From Clostridia bacterium (lineage in GTDB: Bacteria > Bacillota > Clostridia > Oscillospirales > SIG627): DNA of 55,865 nucleotides. The DNA lies in NCBI GenBank assembly GCA_017507325.1, contig JAFWBD010000040.1, positions 1 to 55,865 of the forward strand. Reading direction: 5' to 3'. Below the pieces are notes generated by a model that saw only the letters and a program-made list of their open reading frames with translations, was not told where the DNA came from and searched no databases. The translations under genes were made by a program, and so were the position numbers. Every line of letters starts with the position of its first letter. The stretch's first letter is position 1. Positions 16,621-24,733 of this stretch are shown piece by piece.

Positions 16621-16637
16621 TTTGCTTCCCTCCCTCA

Positions 16638-17432
16638 TCACTTGGCGGAATAGCCGCCGTCCACGGGGATCACGGTTCCCGTGGTGTACAAAGAGGCATC
16701 GGAGGCCAAATAAACCACAATGCCCTTTACGTCTTCATCATTGGCCATACGGCCGAGGAAGGTGGCACGGGAATATTCCTCCACGAAGGCGGGATGCTGA
16801 TTGTTGAACAAGCCTCCCAGGGCAAGGCAATTGCAACGAACGTTGAACTGCCCGTAATAAGCGGCCAAAAAGCGGGTGAAATTATGCATACCGCCCTTGT
16901 GGTAGAAGTAATCGGCTCCGCCCCAGCCGCCCATCTGCCCATTGGTGTCCTTATAAAGGGTCTGATTGGAGCCGAGACTTCCCATATAGGAGCCGATGTT
17001 GATAATAGAGCCGCTCTTCTTCTCCTCCATAATCTGTCCGAAGGCGCGGGTCACGGCGAAAAAGCCGCTGCCGTTGATGGCGAGGCTCTTGGTAAAGCCC
17101 TCGATGTCTCCGAAAAATCCGCCCTTAAAATTGCCGCGCATCACGGAATTGTTGACCAGAACGTCCACGGTGCCGAAGCGATCCAAAATACGCTTTTTCA
17201 TATCCAGAATGGAGCTTTCATCGCCTTGATCGTAACTTTCGCCGTACACCTCAAGGCCGCGTGCGCGAAGCTCCTCGGCATACTTTTCATTCTTTTCCAG
17301 ACTGCGAGAGGCGGTGATCACCACTGCGCCTGCCTCGGCCAAGGCCTCGGTCATCTGACTTCCGTACAGCCCGTAGCCACCTGTAATCAAGGCTACCTTT
17401 CCCTTCAGGGAAAACATATCCAATACGTTCAT
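16638..17432 (-). CDS. SDR-family oxidoreductase
   Basis: Short-chain dehydrogenase, 264 residues. The cofactor loop is TGGYGLYG; VLVNNSVM replaces the usual NNAG; IINIGSYMGS carries the catalytic Ser and YFYHKGGMHNF the Tyr-x3-Lys pair. The end VIPVDGGYSAK is typical of the family. A 15-residue insertion between the Ser and Tyr motifs (LYKDTNGQMGGWGG) probably shapes the substrate pocket. First gene of the leftward cluster, transcribed from the promoter at 17516-17544 and divergent from an AraC regulator. Likely a sugar, polyol or gluconate-type dehydrogenase. Confidence 0.87.
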   Translation of the reverse strand: MNVLDMFSLKGKVALITGGYGLYGSQMTEALAEAGAVVITASRSLEKNEKYAEELRARGLEVYGESYDQGDESSILDMKKRILDRFGTVDVLVNNSVMRGNFKGGFFGDIEGFTKSLAINGSGFFAVTRAFGQIMEEKKSGSIINIGSYMGSLGSNQTLYKDTNGQMGGWGGADYFYHKGGMHNFTRFLAAYYGQFNVRCNCLALGGLFNNQHPAFVEEYSRATFLGRMANDEDVKGIVVYLASDASLYTTGTVIPVDGGYSAK

Positions 17433-17471
17433 GAACTTTCTCCTTTTTCCTCCGAAAATTCTCTCTCGTTC

Positions 17472-17544
17472 TTGACGAAGTCCAAAACGAAAGGTATACT
17501 AAAGAGGGTAATCCCATTGTAACCCTTGCCCGAGCAACTGTCAA
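17472..17544. promoter_or_regulatory. Face-to-face promoters of the SDR operon and the AraC gene
   Basis: Minus strand: TTGACA (17539-17544), 17 bp, TACAAT (17516-17521), firing toward the SDR gene. Plus strand: TTGACG (17472-17477), 17 bp, TATACT (17495-17500), firing toward the AraC gene. The two start points would fall within a few bases of each other (about 17507-17509) and each transcript crosses the other promoter, so they should compete. Confidence 0.65.
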
Positions 17545-17606
17545 TTCGATTCCGTTACAACTTTTAAAAAACAGTTCCCCTTTTTCAAGTCATAGGAGGG
17601 TTTGCT

Positions 17607-18464
17607 TTGCCTTTTGTATTTTCGACCGCCGTGGACGGCACCAATTTTCACATTCGGGTTTCACCGAATTTCGTTCACAGACAGATCCTTCCGAACGAAA
17701 GACCCCACAAGCATTTTTTCATTGAATTCCACTATATCTATTCCGGAGAAGAAACGCTGATCCTTCCCAAGGAAAACCGAGAATTCCGCTTGACCCCCGG
17801 CACCATCACCATGATCCCCTGCGAAACCTATCACTACGTCAAAACCAAGGAGGAGACAGGGGTGGAGCGCTTCTGCTTTAATTTCAGCATTGACGCCAAT
17901 TCCGAAACGGACAATCCCCCTCTGCAGATCTTTCGGGAGGCAAAAGAGGTTCTTGTTTTCAAGGAAGAAGCGGTGACGGAGCAAATGAATCGCTGTCGGG
18001 CTCTTCTGGAGGACGTGACCGATCCCCTTCGAGAGACCCGTGAGGGCTTTCTGCTGCTGGAGACCGCAATGGAGATCTTCCGTCGGATCGCGGGAAAAAT
18101 GAACCTTGCCCCCAAGCCTTCCAAAACCAAGATGCGGCAAAAATGGCTCATTGAGGAGCACATCTGGCACCGCTATCATACCGGCGGCGGGCTGGAGGAA
18201 TTGGCCGAGCGGCTTTATTTGAGTCAGCGTCAAACAAGAAAGCTCATCCGTCAGTTTTATGGGGAGGATTTTAAAACCCTGATCGTTCGCCAACGGATGG
18301 AAATTGCCGAAATCCTCATCCGCGAGCAGGAGGACAGCCTGGAGGTGATCGCGGAAAAGGTGGGGTACCGTTCCTATTCCGGCTTTCATCTGGCTTTCGT
18401 ACGCAGCTTCGGCTGTACCCCGGGCGAATATCGCCTGCGGGTCTTAGGACAGGATTCCCCCTGA
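17607..18464 (+). CDS. AraC-family transcriptional regulator
   Basis: 285 residues. An N-terminal cupin-like sensor (about 25-95, with HKHFFIEFHYIYSG and PGTITMIPCETYHYV) and a C-terminal pair of helix-turn-helices (about 185-285, LEELAERLYLSQRQTRKLI and IAEKVGYRSYSGFHLAF) ending in the signature FGCTPGEYR. The start codon is TTG at 17607, supported by AGGAGGG at 17595-17601; no ATG is suitably placed. It is divergent from the SDR-aldolase cluster and the most likely regulator of it, probably responding to a sugar or sugar acid. It may also affect the large gene downstream. Confidence 0.87.
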   Translation: MPFVFSTAVDGTNFHIRVSPNFVHRQILPNERPHKHFFIEFHYIYSGEETLILPKENREFRLTPGTITMIPCETYHYVKTKEETGVERFCFNFSIDANSETDNPPLQIFREAKEVLVFKEEAVTEQMNRCRALLEDVTDPLRETREGFLLLETAMEIFRRIAGKMNLAPKPSKTKMRQKWLIEEHIWHRYHTGGGLEELAERLYLSQRQTRKLIRQFYGEDFKTLIVRQRMEIAEILIREQEDSLEVIAEKVGYRSYSGFHLAFVRSFGCTPGEYRLRVLGQDSP

Positions 18465-18654
18465 GAAAAGTCCATTTCGGAAAGGCGTTTTTTTCGAAAT
18501 TGCTTCTCCTGAAAAGAAGACATGATTTTGCAAAAAAACGGGACATTGTTTTATCAAGAAAACATTATTTTATCCATTTACTTTTGCCGTTTCCGATGGC
18601 AAAATGGCTTCAATGAAAATTTTCCCGATTTTCAAAAAACAAAGGAGATTTCAG

Positions 18655-21600
18655 ATGTCAAACACCGAACCGAAAAAAGCATATCCGAGGGTTGAAAATC
18701 CCTTCACCCCCGAAATGCTGAAGTCCTTCCCGAAGGCAACGCCGAATTCAACTCCCGAGGAAATGCGCAAGATCTGCCTCGATTTTATGAGACTGCAGCT
18801 TTCCTTCCGCTGGGTTCCCAGCGAGGACTTCGAATACGTCATCCGCAGTGCCAAACGCCCCGTAAAGCTTTCCACCGATACGGTTTATGCAGGTCTTCCC
18901 TACGTCAATCTCGGCTCCGGAAGCATTTACCGCGTTGCGGAATTCATTGATCCCGAGACCGGCGTTTTCGATATTTCCGAATTGAAAGAGGATCCCCAAA
19001 TTTTGGGAAATGCCTGCACCGGCGCCGCTTGCATCGCCTGGGCTCGCTGTATTTCCTCCGCCAAGATGACCTATACCAGCGGTATGACCCAATTGATGGG
19101 CTACGTAAACGTTGGGCCGTATTCCTATATGAAGGAGCTTCCCCTGTTCATTAAGGGTCCCTACACCATCAAGGAGGATCCCCAGAGACTCCACGATTAC
19201 ACCGCACACAACATCGGTCTTGAAATGGGCCGCGAGGTGATGCTGGAATGCTACGCCGCCTTAAAGCCTGCCGACGGTGTTCACAGCCGCGGTCACGTTC
19301 GTATGGTTTCCGACGTTCACGTGGAGAGAGATGAAAACGGCAACGTTGACGGAGAGAAGAGCTACATTCTGTATATGGATCAGGTGGGCACGCCCTACAA
19401 CACCGAGGTGATCGAAAAAGAAGACGGAACCAAGGAAAGAATTTACCATACCGATCTTCTGCAGGAGGACGGGACCCCCGTTTACGTGCAGGGCGGAATC
19501 GATATCAAGGTGGATTTTGACACGCTGTTCAAGAAGCACTACATTCCCTTCACCTTTAAAGAATTCATCGGTGAAAAGAAATACGAAAAGGCTTTGATGC
19601 GCACCAACGGCATTCTGCGCACCACCTTCAATACCGAGCACCTTAAGGAAATCGTTCTGACGGCAAACTATCCGATCTCGGATGCTTTCATCACCGTTAC
19701 CTCCAAGGAGGGCAAGCTTCTATATAAGGACGTTTACCGTTACCGTACCCACCATCGCTACGATGCACCTCTGAAATCCATTCTGAAGCTGGACGAATTG
19801 AAGCAATTTGAAAACGGAGAAAACACCCTGGACATTCAATTCCAGCTGTACAACGGCACGCTGATCAAGAGCTGGAAGGGCTTTAACGGAACCCTTTGTC
19901 CCGGAAAGACCGCAACCGAATTGGAAGAGGACGATTTGAACGTTGACGAGAAGCTCAAGGCCATCCCCATTGCCAAGGAGGGGATGACGCCCGAGGAGCT
20001 CCGTAAGATCTGCGTAGACTTTATGAAGCTGCAGCTTTCCTTCCCCTATAAGATCAGCGAAGATTTGAATTATTGGGTGGAAAGACAGAATCACAAGGTA
20101 TATTGGAAAAAGGAAGAGGTACACGCCGGCATTCCTTACGTGAACGTAGGCTCCGGCAGCATTTACCGCTGGATGGAGTATTACGATCCCAAGACGGGCG
20201 TTGTGGATCTTTCCGAATTGGGCCGTAACAAGAGAGTCTTCGGAAATGCCTGCTCCGGCGGCTGTGCCACCTCTTGGGCCAGATGTATCACCTCCGTTCC
20301 CTTGGGCTGGACACACCAGATGACCCAGGCAAGAGGTGTCATTCCCGTGGGTCCCTACACCTACCGCAAGGACATTGAAAGCTTTTCCAACCCCGAAAAA
20401 TACACCGCCAAAACCGTATGTCTGGAAAACGGCGAGCAGACGATGTTTGAATCCTATGCTCTGCTTCAGCCCGCCGACGGTCTGAATAACCCCGGTCACA
20501 TCCGTATGGCCACCGGCATCCCCACGGTGGTTCGCCGCGAGGACGGCAGCATTGACGGAGAGAAGAGCTTTGCCATCTACAGCGATCAGGTTATGGTAAC
20601 ATTCGAGCAGTTCCACGCAAGACAGCAGAAATGCGGCGACTGGTACGTGACCCAAGGCGGCGTAGACGCCAAGATCTCCTTTAAGGAGCTGTATGACACC
20701 GGATATCTGCCCTTCACCTTCAAGGAATTCTTGGGGCAGGCCTCCGTTCCCAAGGCTCTGGCGCTCCCCAATATCCGCAAAATCAATTTCAACGTGGATG
20801 AGCTCCGCGAGATCAGTGTGAAATTTAACTTCCCCATGTCCGACGCTTTCTACACCATCACCGACGTTAACGGAAAATTGGTGATGGACGGCGTATGGCG
20901 CACACCTCAATTTGCAACCTATGAAATTCCTCTTTGGCGCATTCTTCCCTTGAATGAAATGAAATTGAGACTGGAGCCCTTTGAAGGACCTTACGTTTTG
21001 GAGATTCAGTTCCAGCTCTACAACGGGCAGCGGCTCAAGGGCATAAACGGCTTTAAGGGGAACATCATTCCCGGTAAAGAGGGCACCTCTACCACAGTTC
21101 ACGGAAAGAATCTGGCAGAGCAACTGAAGGCCATTCCCATTGCCAAACCCGGTATGAGAGATTTCCGTCTCCGTCAGATCTGCCTGGATTATATGAAGCT
21201 CCAGTGCCAATTCCCCCACATTCTCAGCGAGGACGTCAATTACGTCATCATCAGCCAGAAGAAGCCCCGTCCTCTGCACGCAGGCATGGTACACGGCGGA
21301 CTGCCTTACGTTACGGCAGGCTCCGGTAACCTTTACCGTGTGCTGGAGGCCCTGGATCCCGAAACGGGCGTTCTGGATGCTTCCATGGACTGCATCAAAT
21401 ATGCAAGATACTTCGGAAACGCTTGCTCCGGCGGCGTAGGAACCTCCTGGAGCCGTGTCATCAACTCCGCAAACTTCTGCTACACCAAGGGAATGACCAA
21501 GAAGAACGGCTTTCTTCCCATCGGCCCCTACCGTTATGACACGGAGATCGAGGAATTTTATTCCAAGCGCTCCTCCGACGGCGCTACCTACAATCCCCGA

Positions 21601-22239
21601 ACCATCTGTCAGGACAACGGCGAGCAGACGATGTTTGAATCCTATGCGCTGATGATTCCCGCAGACGGTGTGGTCAATACCGGTCACGTTCGTATGAATT
21701 CGGCTTATCCCCACGTGGTACGAAACGAGGATGGCACCATTGACGGTGAAAAGAGCTACACTCTGATGACCGAGCAGGTATGCTATGCCACTCACCCCAA
21801 TCATACCCGCATTCACCCCGACGGCACTCATTACACCGCTATGGGCTTTGTGGATATGAAATACAGCTTCAAGAATCTGTTCGATACCTACTATATCCCA
21901 TTCACCTTCAAGGAATTCATCGGTGAAAAGGAAGTGGAAGAGGGCAAGGTTGAGGTCAGCTGTCAGAGACATACGGTCTTCGGAGATCATCTGGAAAATG
22001 CGACCCTTTCCTCCAACTTCCCCATTTCCGACGTATTTACAGAGATCACGGACGCAAACAACAACGTGGTATTCCGTCACGTTTACCGTTCTCCCGTATT
22101 CTTCTGCAACAAAATGAAGCTTGGCGATATCCTCCCCTTGGCCGATATGCACGCCAATGCAGGCAATCACATTCGCATTACCTGCCAATTGTATAACGGC
22201 GAAAAGCTCGTCGCTTTCGACGCCGCTTGGAAGGCATAA
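18655..22239 (+). CDS. Three-module protein with repeated Cys/His hydrolase-like domain
   Basis: 1,194 residues, not a family I can name. Three homologous modules of about 360-400 residues (about 35-420, 445-810, 835-1194). Each begins LRKIC-[LV]-DFMKLQ, then a YV-GSGS-IYR block, a GNAC motif (Cys121, Cys533, Cys924) followed by SWAR-type helix residues, a PADG-x(5)-GH-[VI]-RM motif (His214, His615, His1011), DGEKS, PFTFKEF, and a C-terminal beta part ending QFQLYNG. The order Cys at a helix start, then His about 90 residues later, recalls NlpC/P60 or other papain-like hydrolases; this is inference. There is no signal peptide or membrane segment. Start at 18655 has AAGGAG. Monocistronic, with its own terminator. 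Confidence 0.75.
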   Translation: MSNTEPKKAYPRVENPFTPEMLKSFPKATPNSTPEEMRKICLDFMRLQLSFRWVPSEDFEYVIRSAKRPVKLSTDTVYAGLPYVNLGSGSIYRVAEFIDPETGVFDISELKEDPQILGNACTGAACIAWARCISSAKMTYTSGMTQLMGYVNVGPYSYMKELPLFIKGPYTIKEDPQRLHDYTAHNIGLEMGREVMLECYAALKPADGVHSRGHVRMVSDVHVERDENGNVDGEKSYILYMDQVGTPYNTEVIEKEDGTKERIYHTDLLQEDGTPVYVQGGIDIKVDFDTLFKKHYIPFTFKEFIGEKKYEKALMRTNGILRTTFNTEHLKEIVLTANYPISDAFITVTSKEGKLLYKDVYRYRTHHRYDAPLKSILKLDELKQFENGENTLDIQFQLYNGTLIKSWKGFNGTLCPGKTATELEEDDLNVDEKLKAIPIAKEGMTPEELRKICVDFMKLQLSFPYKISEDLNYWVERQNHKVYWKKEEVHAGIPYVNVGSGSIYRWMEYYDPKTGVVDLSELGRNKRVFGNACSGGCATSWARCITSVPLGWTHQMTQARGVIPVGPYTYRKDIESFSNPEKYTAKTVCLENGEQTMFESYALLQPADGLNNPGHIRMATGIPTVVRREDGSIDGEKSFAIYSDQVMVTFEQFHARQQKCGDWYVTQGGVDAKISFKELYDTGYLPFTFKEFLGQASVPKALALPNIRKINFNVDELREISVKFNFPMSDAFYTITDVNGKLVMDGVWRTPQFATYEIPLWRILPLNEMKLRLEPFEGPYVLEIQFQLYNGQRLKGINGFKGNIIPGKEGTSTTVHGKNLAEQLKAIPIAKPGMRDFRLRQICLDYMKLQCQFPHILSEDVNYVIISQKKPRPLHAGMVHGGLPYVTAGSGNLYRVLEALDPETGVLDASMDCIKYARYFGNACSGGVGTSWSRVINSANFCYTKGMTKKNGFLPIGPYRYDTEIEEFYSKRSSDGATYNPRTICQDNGEQTMFESYALMIPADGVVNTGHVRMNSAYPHVVRNEDGTIDGEKSYTLMTEQVCYATHPNHTRIHPDGTHYTAMGFVDMKYSFKNLFDTYYIPFTFKEFIGEKEVEEGKVEVSCQRHTVFGDHLENATLSSNFPISDVFTEITDANNNVVFRHVYRSPVFFCNKMKLGDILPLADMHANAGNHIRITCQLYNGEKLVAFDAAWKA

Positions 22240-22253
22240 GAGCCAAAAAATCG

Positions 22254-22285
22254 GAACAGCACGGTGCACCACCGTGCTGTTCTTT
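22254..22285 (+). terminator. Terminator of the three-module gene
   Basis: A 12-bp perfect stem (22254-22265 with 22271-22282) followed by a short T-run, 14 bp after the stop codon. Confidence 0.8.
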
Positions 22286-22298
22286 CTGTAAGATCAGC

Positions 22299-22335
22299 AA
22301 AATGCCCGACCTTCCGAAAGAAGATCGGGCATTTT
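22299..22335 (-). terminator. Terminator of rpe
   Basis: AAAATGCCCGA and its inverse around an inner AAGA/TCTT-type stem; read leftward it ends in TTTT, 17 bp after the rpe stop codon. Confidence 0.75.
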
Positions 22336-22351
22336 CCGAACGAATACGATT

Positions 22352-22996
22352 TTATTTCAGGAAATCTCTGACCGTAGCAGCAACGTCCTTCGAGCCGAAC
22401 ACCGCAGAGCCGGCCACCAAAACGTTTGCGCCGCGCTCCTTGACGATGTGCGCATTTTCCAAATTGATACCGCCATCCACCTCCAGATCGATGGGTCTGC
22501 CGATCTTTTGAATGGCCGCATTCAACTTCTCCAAATTGGGCATCGCCTCGGGCATAAACTTCTGCCCGCCAAAGCCCGGTTCCACCGTCATCACAAGGGC
22601 CAGATCCAATTCATTCAGGAAAGGAACCATCAAGGAAGCATCGGTATGGGGCTTAACACTCATACCGGCACGGATCCCGTAGGAATGGATCTTCTCGATC
22701 ACCTCGCGATGATTCTCGCAAGCCTCGTAATGGAAGGTGATGATATCGGCACCTGCCTTGGCAAAGGCATCGATATAGCGGATGGGATCTTGGATCATCA
22801 GATGAACGTCAAAAACAATGTCGCAAACCTTGCGAATGGAGGCAATCATTCCCGGTCCAAGGGAAATATTGGGGACGAACATCCCGTCCATCACATCCAA
22901 ATGGAGATACTCTGCTCCATTCTCATACACTTTTTTAATTTCGGTGGCAAGGCAGGAAAAATCGGCCGCCAAAACGGAGGGTGCTAATTTAATCAT
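22352..22996 (-). CDS. rpe: Ribulose-phosphate 3-epimerase
   Basis: Interconverts ribulose 5-phosphate and xylulose 5-phosphate in the pentose phosphate pathway. 214 residues in a TIM barrel: KLAPSVLAADF, HLDVMDGMFVPNIS (metal His and Asp), VFDVHLMIQDP, VMTVEPGFGGQKF, DLEVDGGIN and VAGSAVFG are all present. The start at 22996 has GGGAG 8 nt upstream; an earlier ATG at 23017 lacks a good site. It stands alone, with a 14-bp palindrome between its -10 box and start codon. Confidence 0.95.
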   Translation of the reverse strand: MIKLAPSVLAADFSCLATEIKKVYENGAEYLHLDVMDGMFVPNISLGPGMIASIRKVCDIVFDVHLMIQDPIRYIDAFAKAGADIITFHYEACENHREVIEKIHSYGIRAGMSVKPHTDASLMVPFLNELDLALVMTVEPGFGGQKFMPEAMPNLEKLNAAIQKIGRPIDLEVDGGINLENAHIVKERGANVLVAGSAVFGSKDVAATVRDFLK

Positions 22997-23031
22997 TTGA
23001 AAAACTCCCATTTTCATCTTTTTACAAAATC

Positions 23032-23059
23032 TGTCACAAGTGACACCGACAAGATTATA
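23032..23059 (-). promoter_or_regulatory. rpe -10 box and perfect palindromic operator-like site
   Basis: On the minus strand TATAAT lies at 23054-23059; no good -35 is seen. Downstream, inside the leader, is TGTCACAAGTGACA (23032-23045), a perfect 6-2-6 palindrome suited to a dimeric regulator. The position suggests a block to early elongation. Confidence 0.5.
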
Positions 23060-23206
23060 TCATAATATAAAAACGGGTGCAACACTTTTTTGCCAATCCC
23101 CGCAACTTTTTTAAAAAGCTCCACCGCACCGCGGAAGCCGACGTAAAAAAAGCAGGAATCCTCCGAAACCATCTTCCGAACGGGCGGTGTTTTCATAAAA
23201 CGCCGA

Positions 23207-24034
23207 TCAAATTTCGATCCGAGCGGTTCCGTCTTTGGCCACAAGGTGCTCCCGAACGCCCATTTCCTCCATCCATTTGCGGGTTTCCAAGGTTTTCCAT
23301 TTGCCCGTATCGGGACCCGCCCCGCCGTCATTCTCCCAAATGCAGGCAGGGGTCGGCCAAAGACAGCAAGCGGGGCGAACAGCCTCGTAAAAGCTTCGAT
23401 TGACCCCCAATTGACCGTGGTGTGCCATTTGCGTGTAATCGGCCCGAAGAGCCTCGGGAGGATACATCCGAAGAAGCTCCTCGCCCCCCTCTTCTCCCAG
23501 ATCCCCCAACAGGAGGATCTTTTTTTTCGGCCCCTCGATCATCAGAACGGCAGAGGAATTGTTGATGAAATTTCGTTTCACGTCAAAATTCGGATTGATG
23601 GTTCGAAGAACGCGAACTCTCACCTCGCCGAAGGAAAACGCATCTCCTCGGCAAATGGGCGTATACCGATCTTTGTATTGAGCCAGAACGTCAGGGAGCG
23701 CGTTCCACATTTCCCGTTCCACCCCGCCGTGGGCCCGATGAGCCGGACAGCGCTCGAGGGTCTCCTGATCAGGGAAGGCGGCGTAGAGCCTTCCGAGAGG
23801 CGGAACCTTCTTTTGATTGTGAAGAGCAAAAAACGCTCCGATATGATCGTGGTGAGGATGGGTAAAGAACCAGGCATCCACCCGATCTCTACCGTTACTT
23901 TCCAAAAGTGTGAGGATCTGCGATGCCTCCTCCATCAATCCGCCGTCGAATATCACCGTTTGATCCTCGCTCAATAGGACGGCGCCGAAGCTTTGATAGG
24001 ATCCGAGGGAACCCAATAAGTAAAAAAAGGCCAT
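23207..24034 (-). CDS. Metallo-beta-lactamase-fold hydrolase
   Basis: 275 residues. The metal site HPHHDHIG is intact, with KKILLLGDLGEEGG and QMAHHGQLG giving the further ligands; this pattern resembles the hydrolase domain of ComEC-type proteins. There is no membrane or DNA-binding part, so it is a free-standing soluble enzyme. It starts two bases after the stop of the histidine phosphatase gene, so the two are co-translated. Substrate unknown; phosphodiester or nucleotide substrates are usual for this subgroup. Confidence 0.8.
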   Translation of the reverse strand: MAFFYLLGSLGSYQSFGAVLLSEDQTVIFDGGLMEEASQILTLLESNGRDRVDAWFFTHPHHDHIGAFFALHNQKKVPPLGRLYAAFPDQETLERCPAHRAHGGVEREMWNALPDVLAQYKDRYTPICRGDAFSFGEVRVRVLRTINPNFDVKRNFINNSSAVLMIEGPKKKILLLGDLGEEGGEELLRMYPPEALRADYTQMAHHGQLGVNRSFYEAVRPACCLWPTPACIWENDGGAGPDTGKWKTLETRKWMEEMGVREHLVAKDGTARIEI

Positions 24035-24036
24035 TT

Positions 24037-24669
24037 TTAAAACCCCGTTACCATATCGCCCATAAAATCATCACGGCTGTATTCCAAAAGGGAAAAGGCT
24101 CCTTTTTGATAGACCGCCGTGGTTACCGAAGCGTTGGTCGGCCACGGCAAGGGCGAAAGCTCCTCTTTGTCTGCCCCCTTCCAAAGAGAGGCGAGAACCC
24201 GAATGGGGGTGGCGTGGGTGAAAAGGAGAACCGTTTTCCCAAGGTTTTCCTCAGCGATCCGAAGTGCCTCCTTTTCCAAACGGTCGGCCAGCTCCATGAC
24301 ACTTTCTCCCCCGTCGCATCGGGAACGAAAGAAATCCGTTTCCCAAAAGGAAAAGGATTCCCGATAGCGCGCCTCCAGATCTGAAAACGGCTTATTTTCC
24401 CAATCGCCCGCAAAGATCTCCCGAAGCGAAACGCTTTTTTCCACCGCCATTCCCTTTCGGCGGGCAGTATGCAGAGCGGTGTGATAGGCACGTTTCAGAT
24501 CGCTGGAAACAATGCGATCTGCCGGAATCGCCTCCAAAAAATCAGCGGTTTTTTCCGCCTGAAGGTGCCCCAATTCCGTCAGATCCAAATCGGTATGTCC
24601 CAAGAATAAATTTTTCAGATTCCCCTCGGATTGACCGTGGCGAACCAAGATCAAGCTGGTTTTATCCAT
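24037..24669 (-). CDS. Histidine phosphatase (phosphoglycerate mutase-like)
   Basis: 210 residues of the branch-1 histidine phosphatase superfamily. The phospho-His motif is LILVRHGQSEGN, with GHTDLDLTELG and IVSSDLKRAYHTA; the second His is in LLFTHATPIRVLA. It lacks the insertions of dPGM, so a broad phosphatase (CobC or adenosylcobalamin-phosphatase type, or general sugar phosphatase) is more likely than glycolytic mutase. First gene of a two-gene unit with the metallo-hydrolase, behind the promoter at 24701-24729. Confidence 0.85.
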   Translation of the reverse strand: MDKTSLILVRHGQSEGNLKNLFLGHTDLDLTELGHLQAEKTADFLEAIPADRIVSSDLKRAYHTALHTARRKGMAVEKSVSLREIFAGDWENKPFSDLEARYRESFSFWETDFFRSRCDGGESVMELADRLEKEALRIAEENLGKTVLLFTHATPIRVLASLWKGADKEELSPLPWPTNASVTTAVYQKGAFSLLEYSRDDFMGDMVTGF

Positions 24670-24700
24670 AACGTTTTTCTCCCTTTGAAAGGCTTATTTC

Positions 24701-24729
24701 ATTATATCACGTTTTTCTTCATTCGTAAA
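24701..24729 (-). promoter_or_regulatory. Promoter of the histidine phosphatase unit
   Basis: Minus strand: TTTACG (24724-24729), 17 bp, TATAAT (24701-24706), 32 bp before the ATG. Confidence 0.65.
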
Positions 24730-24733
24730 GCCC

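Noticed and set aside
14056-16653. 865-codon plus-strand open frame across three minus-strand genes
   Set aside because: The minus-strand genes have clear families, starts and ribosome sites. The antisense frame spans their junctions only through codon bias.
19720-22272. 850-codon open frame antisense to the three-module gene
   Set aside because: It mirrors a conserved coding gene, has no ribosome site, and exists because the sense strand rarely uses codons whose complements are stops.
24037-24669. Glycolytic phosphoglycerate mutase (gpmA)
   Set aside because: The His phosphatase motifs fit, but the length (210) and lack of dPGM-specific insertions favour a general phosphatase.
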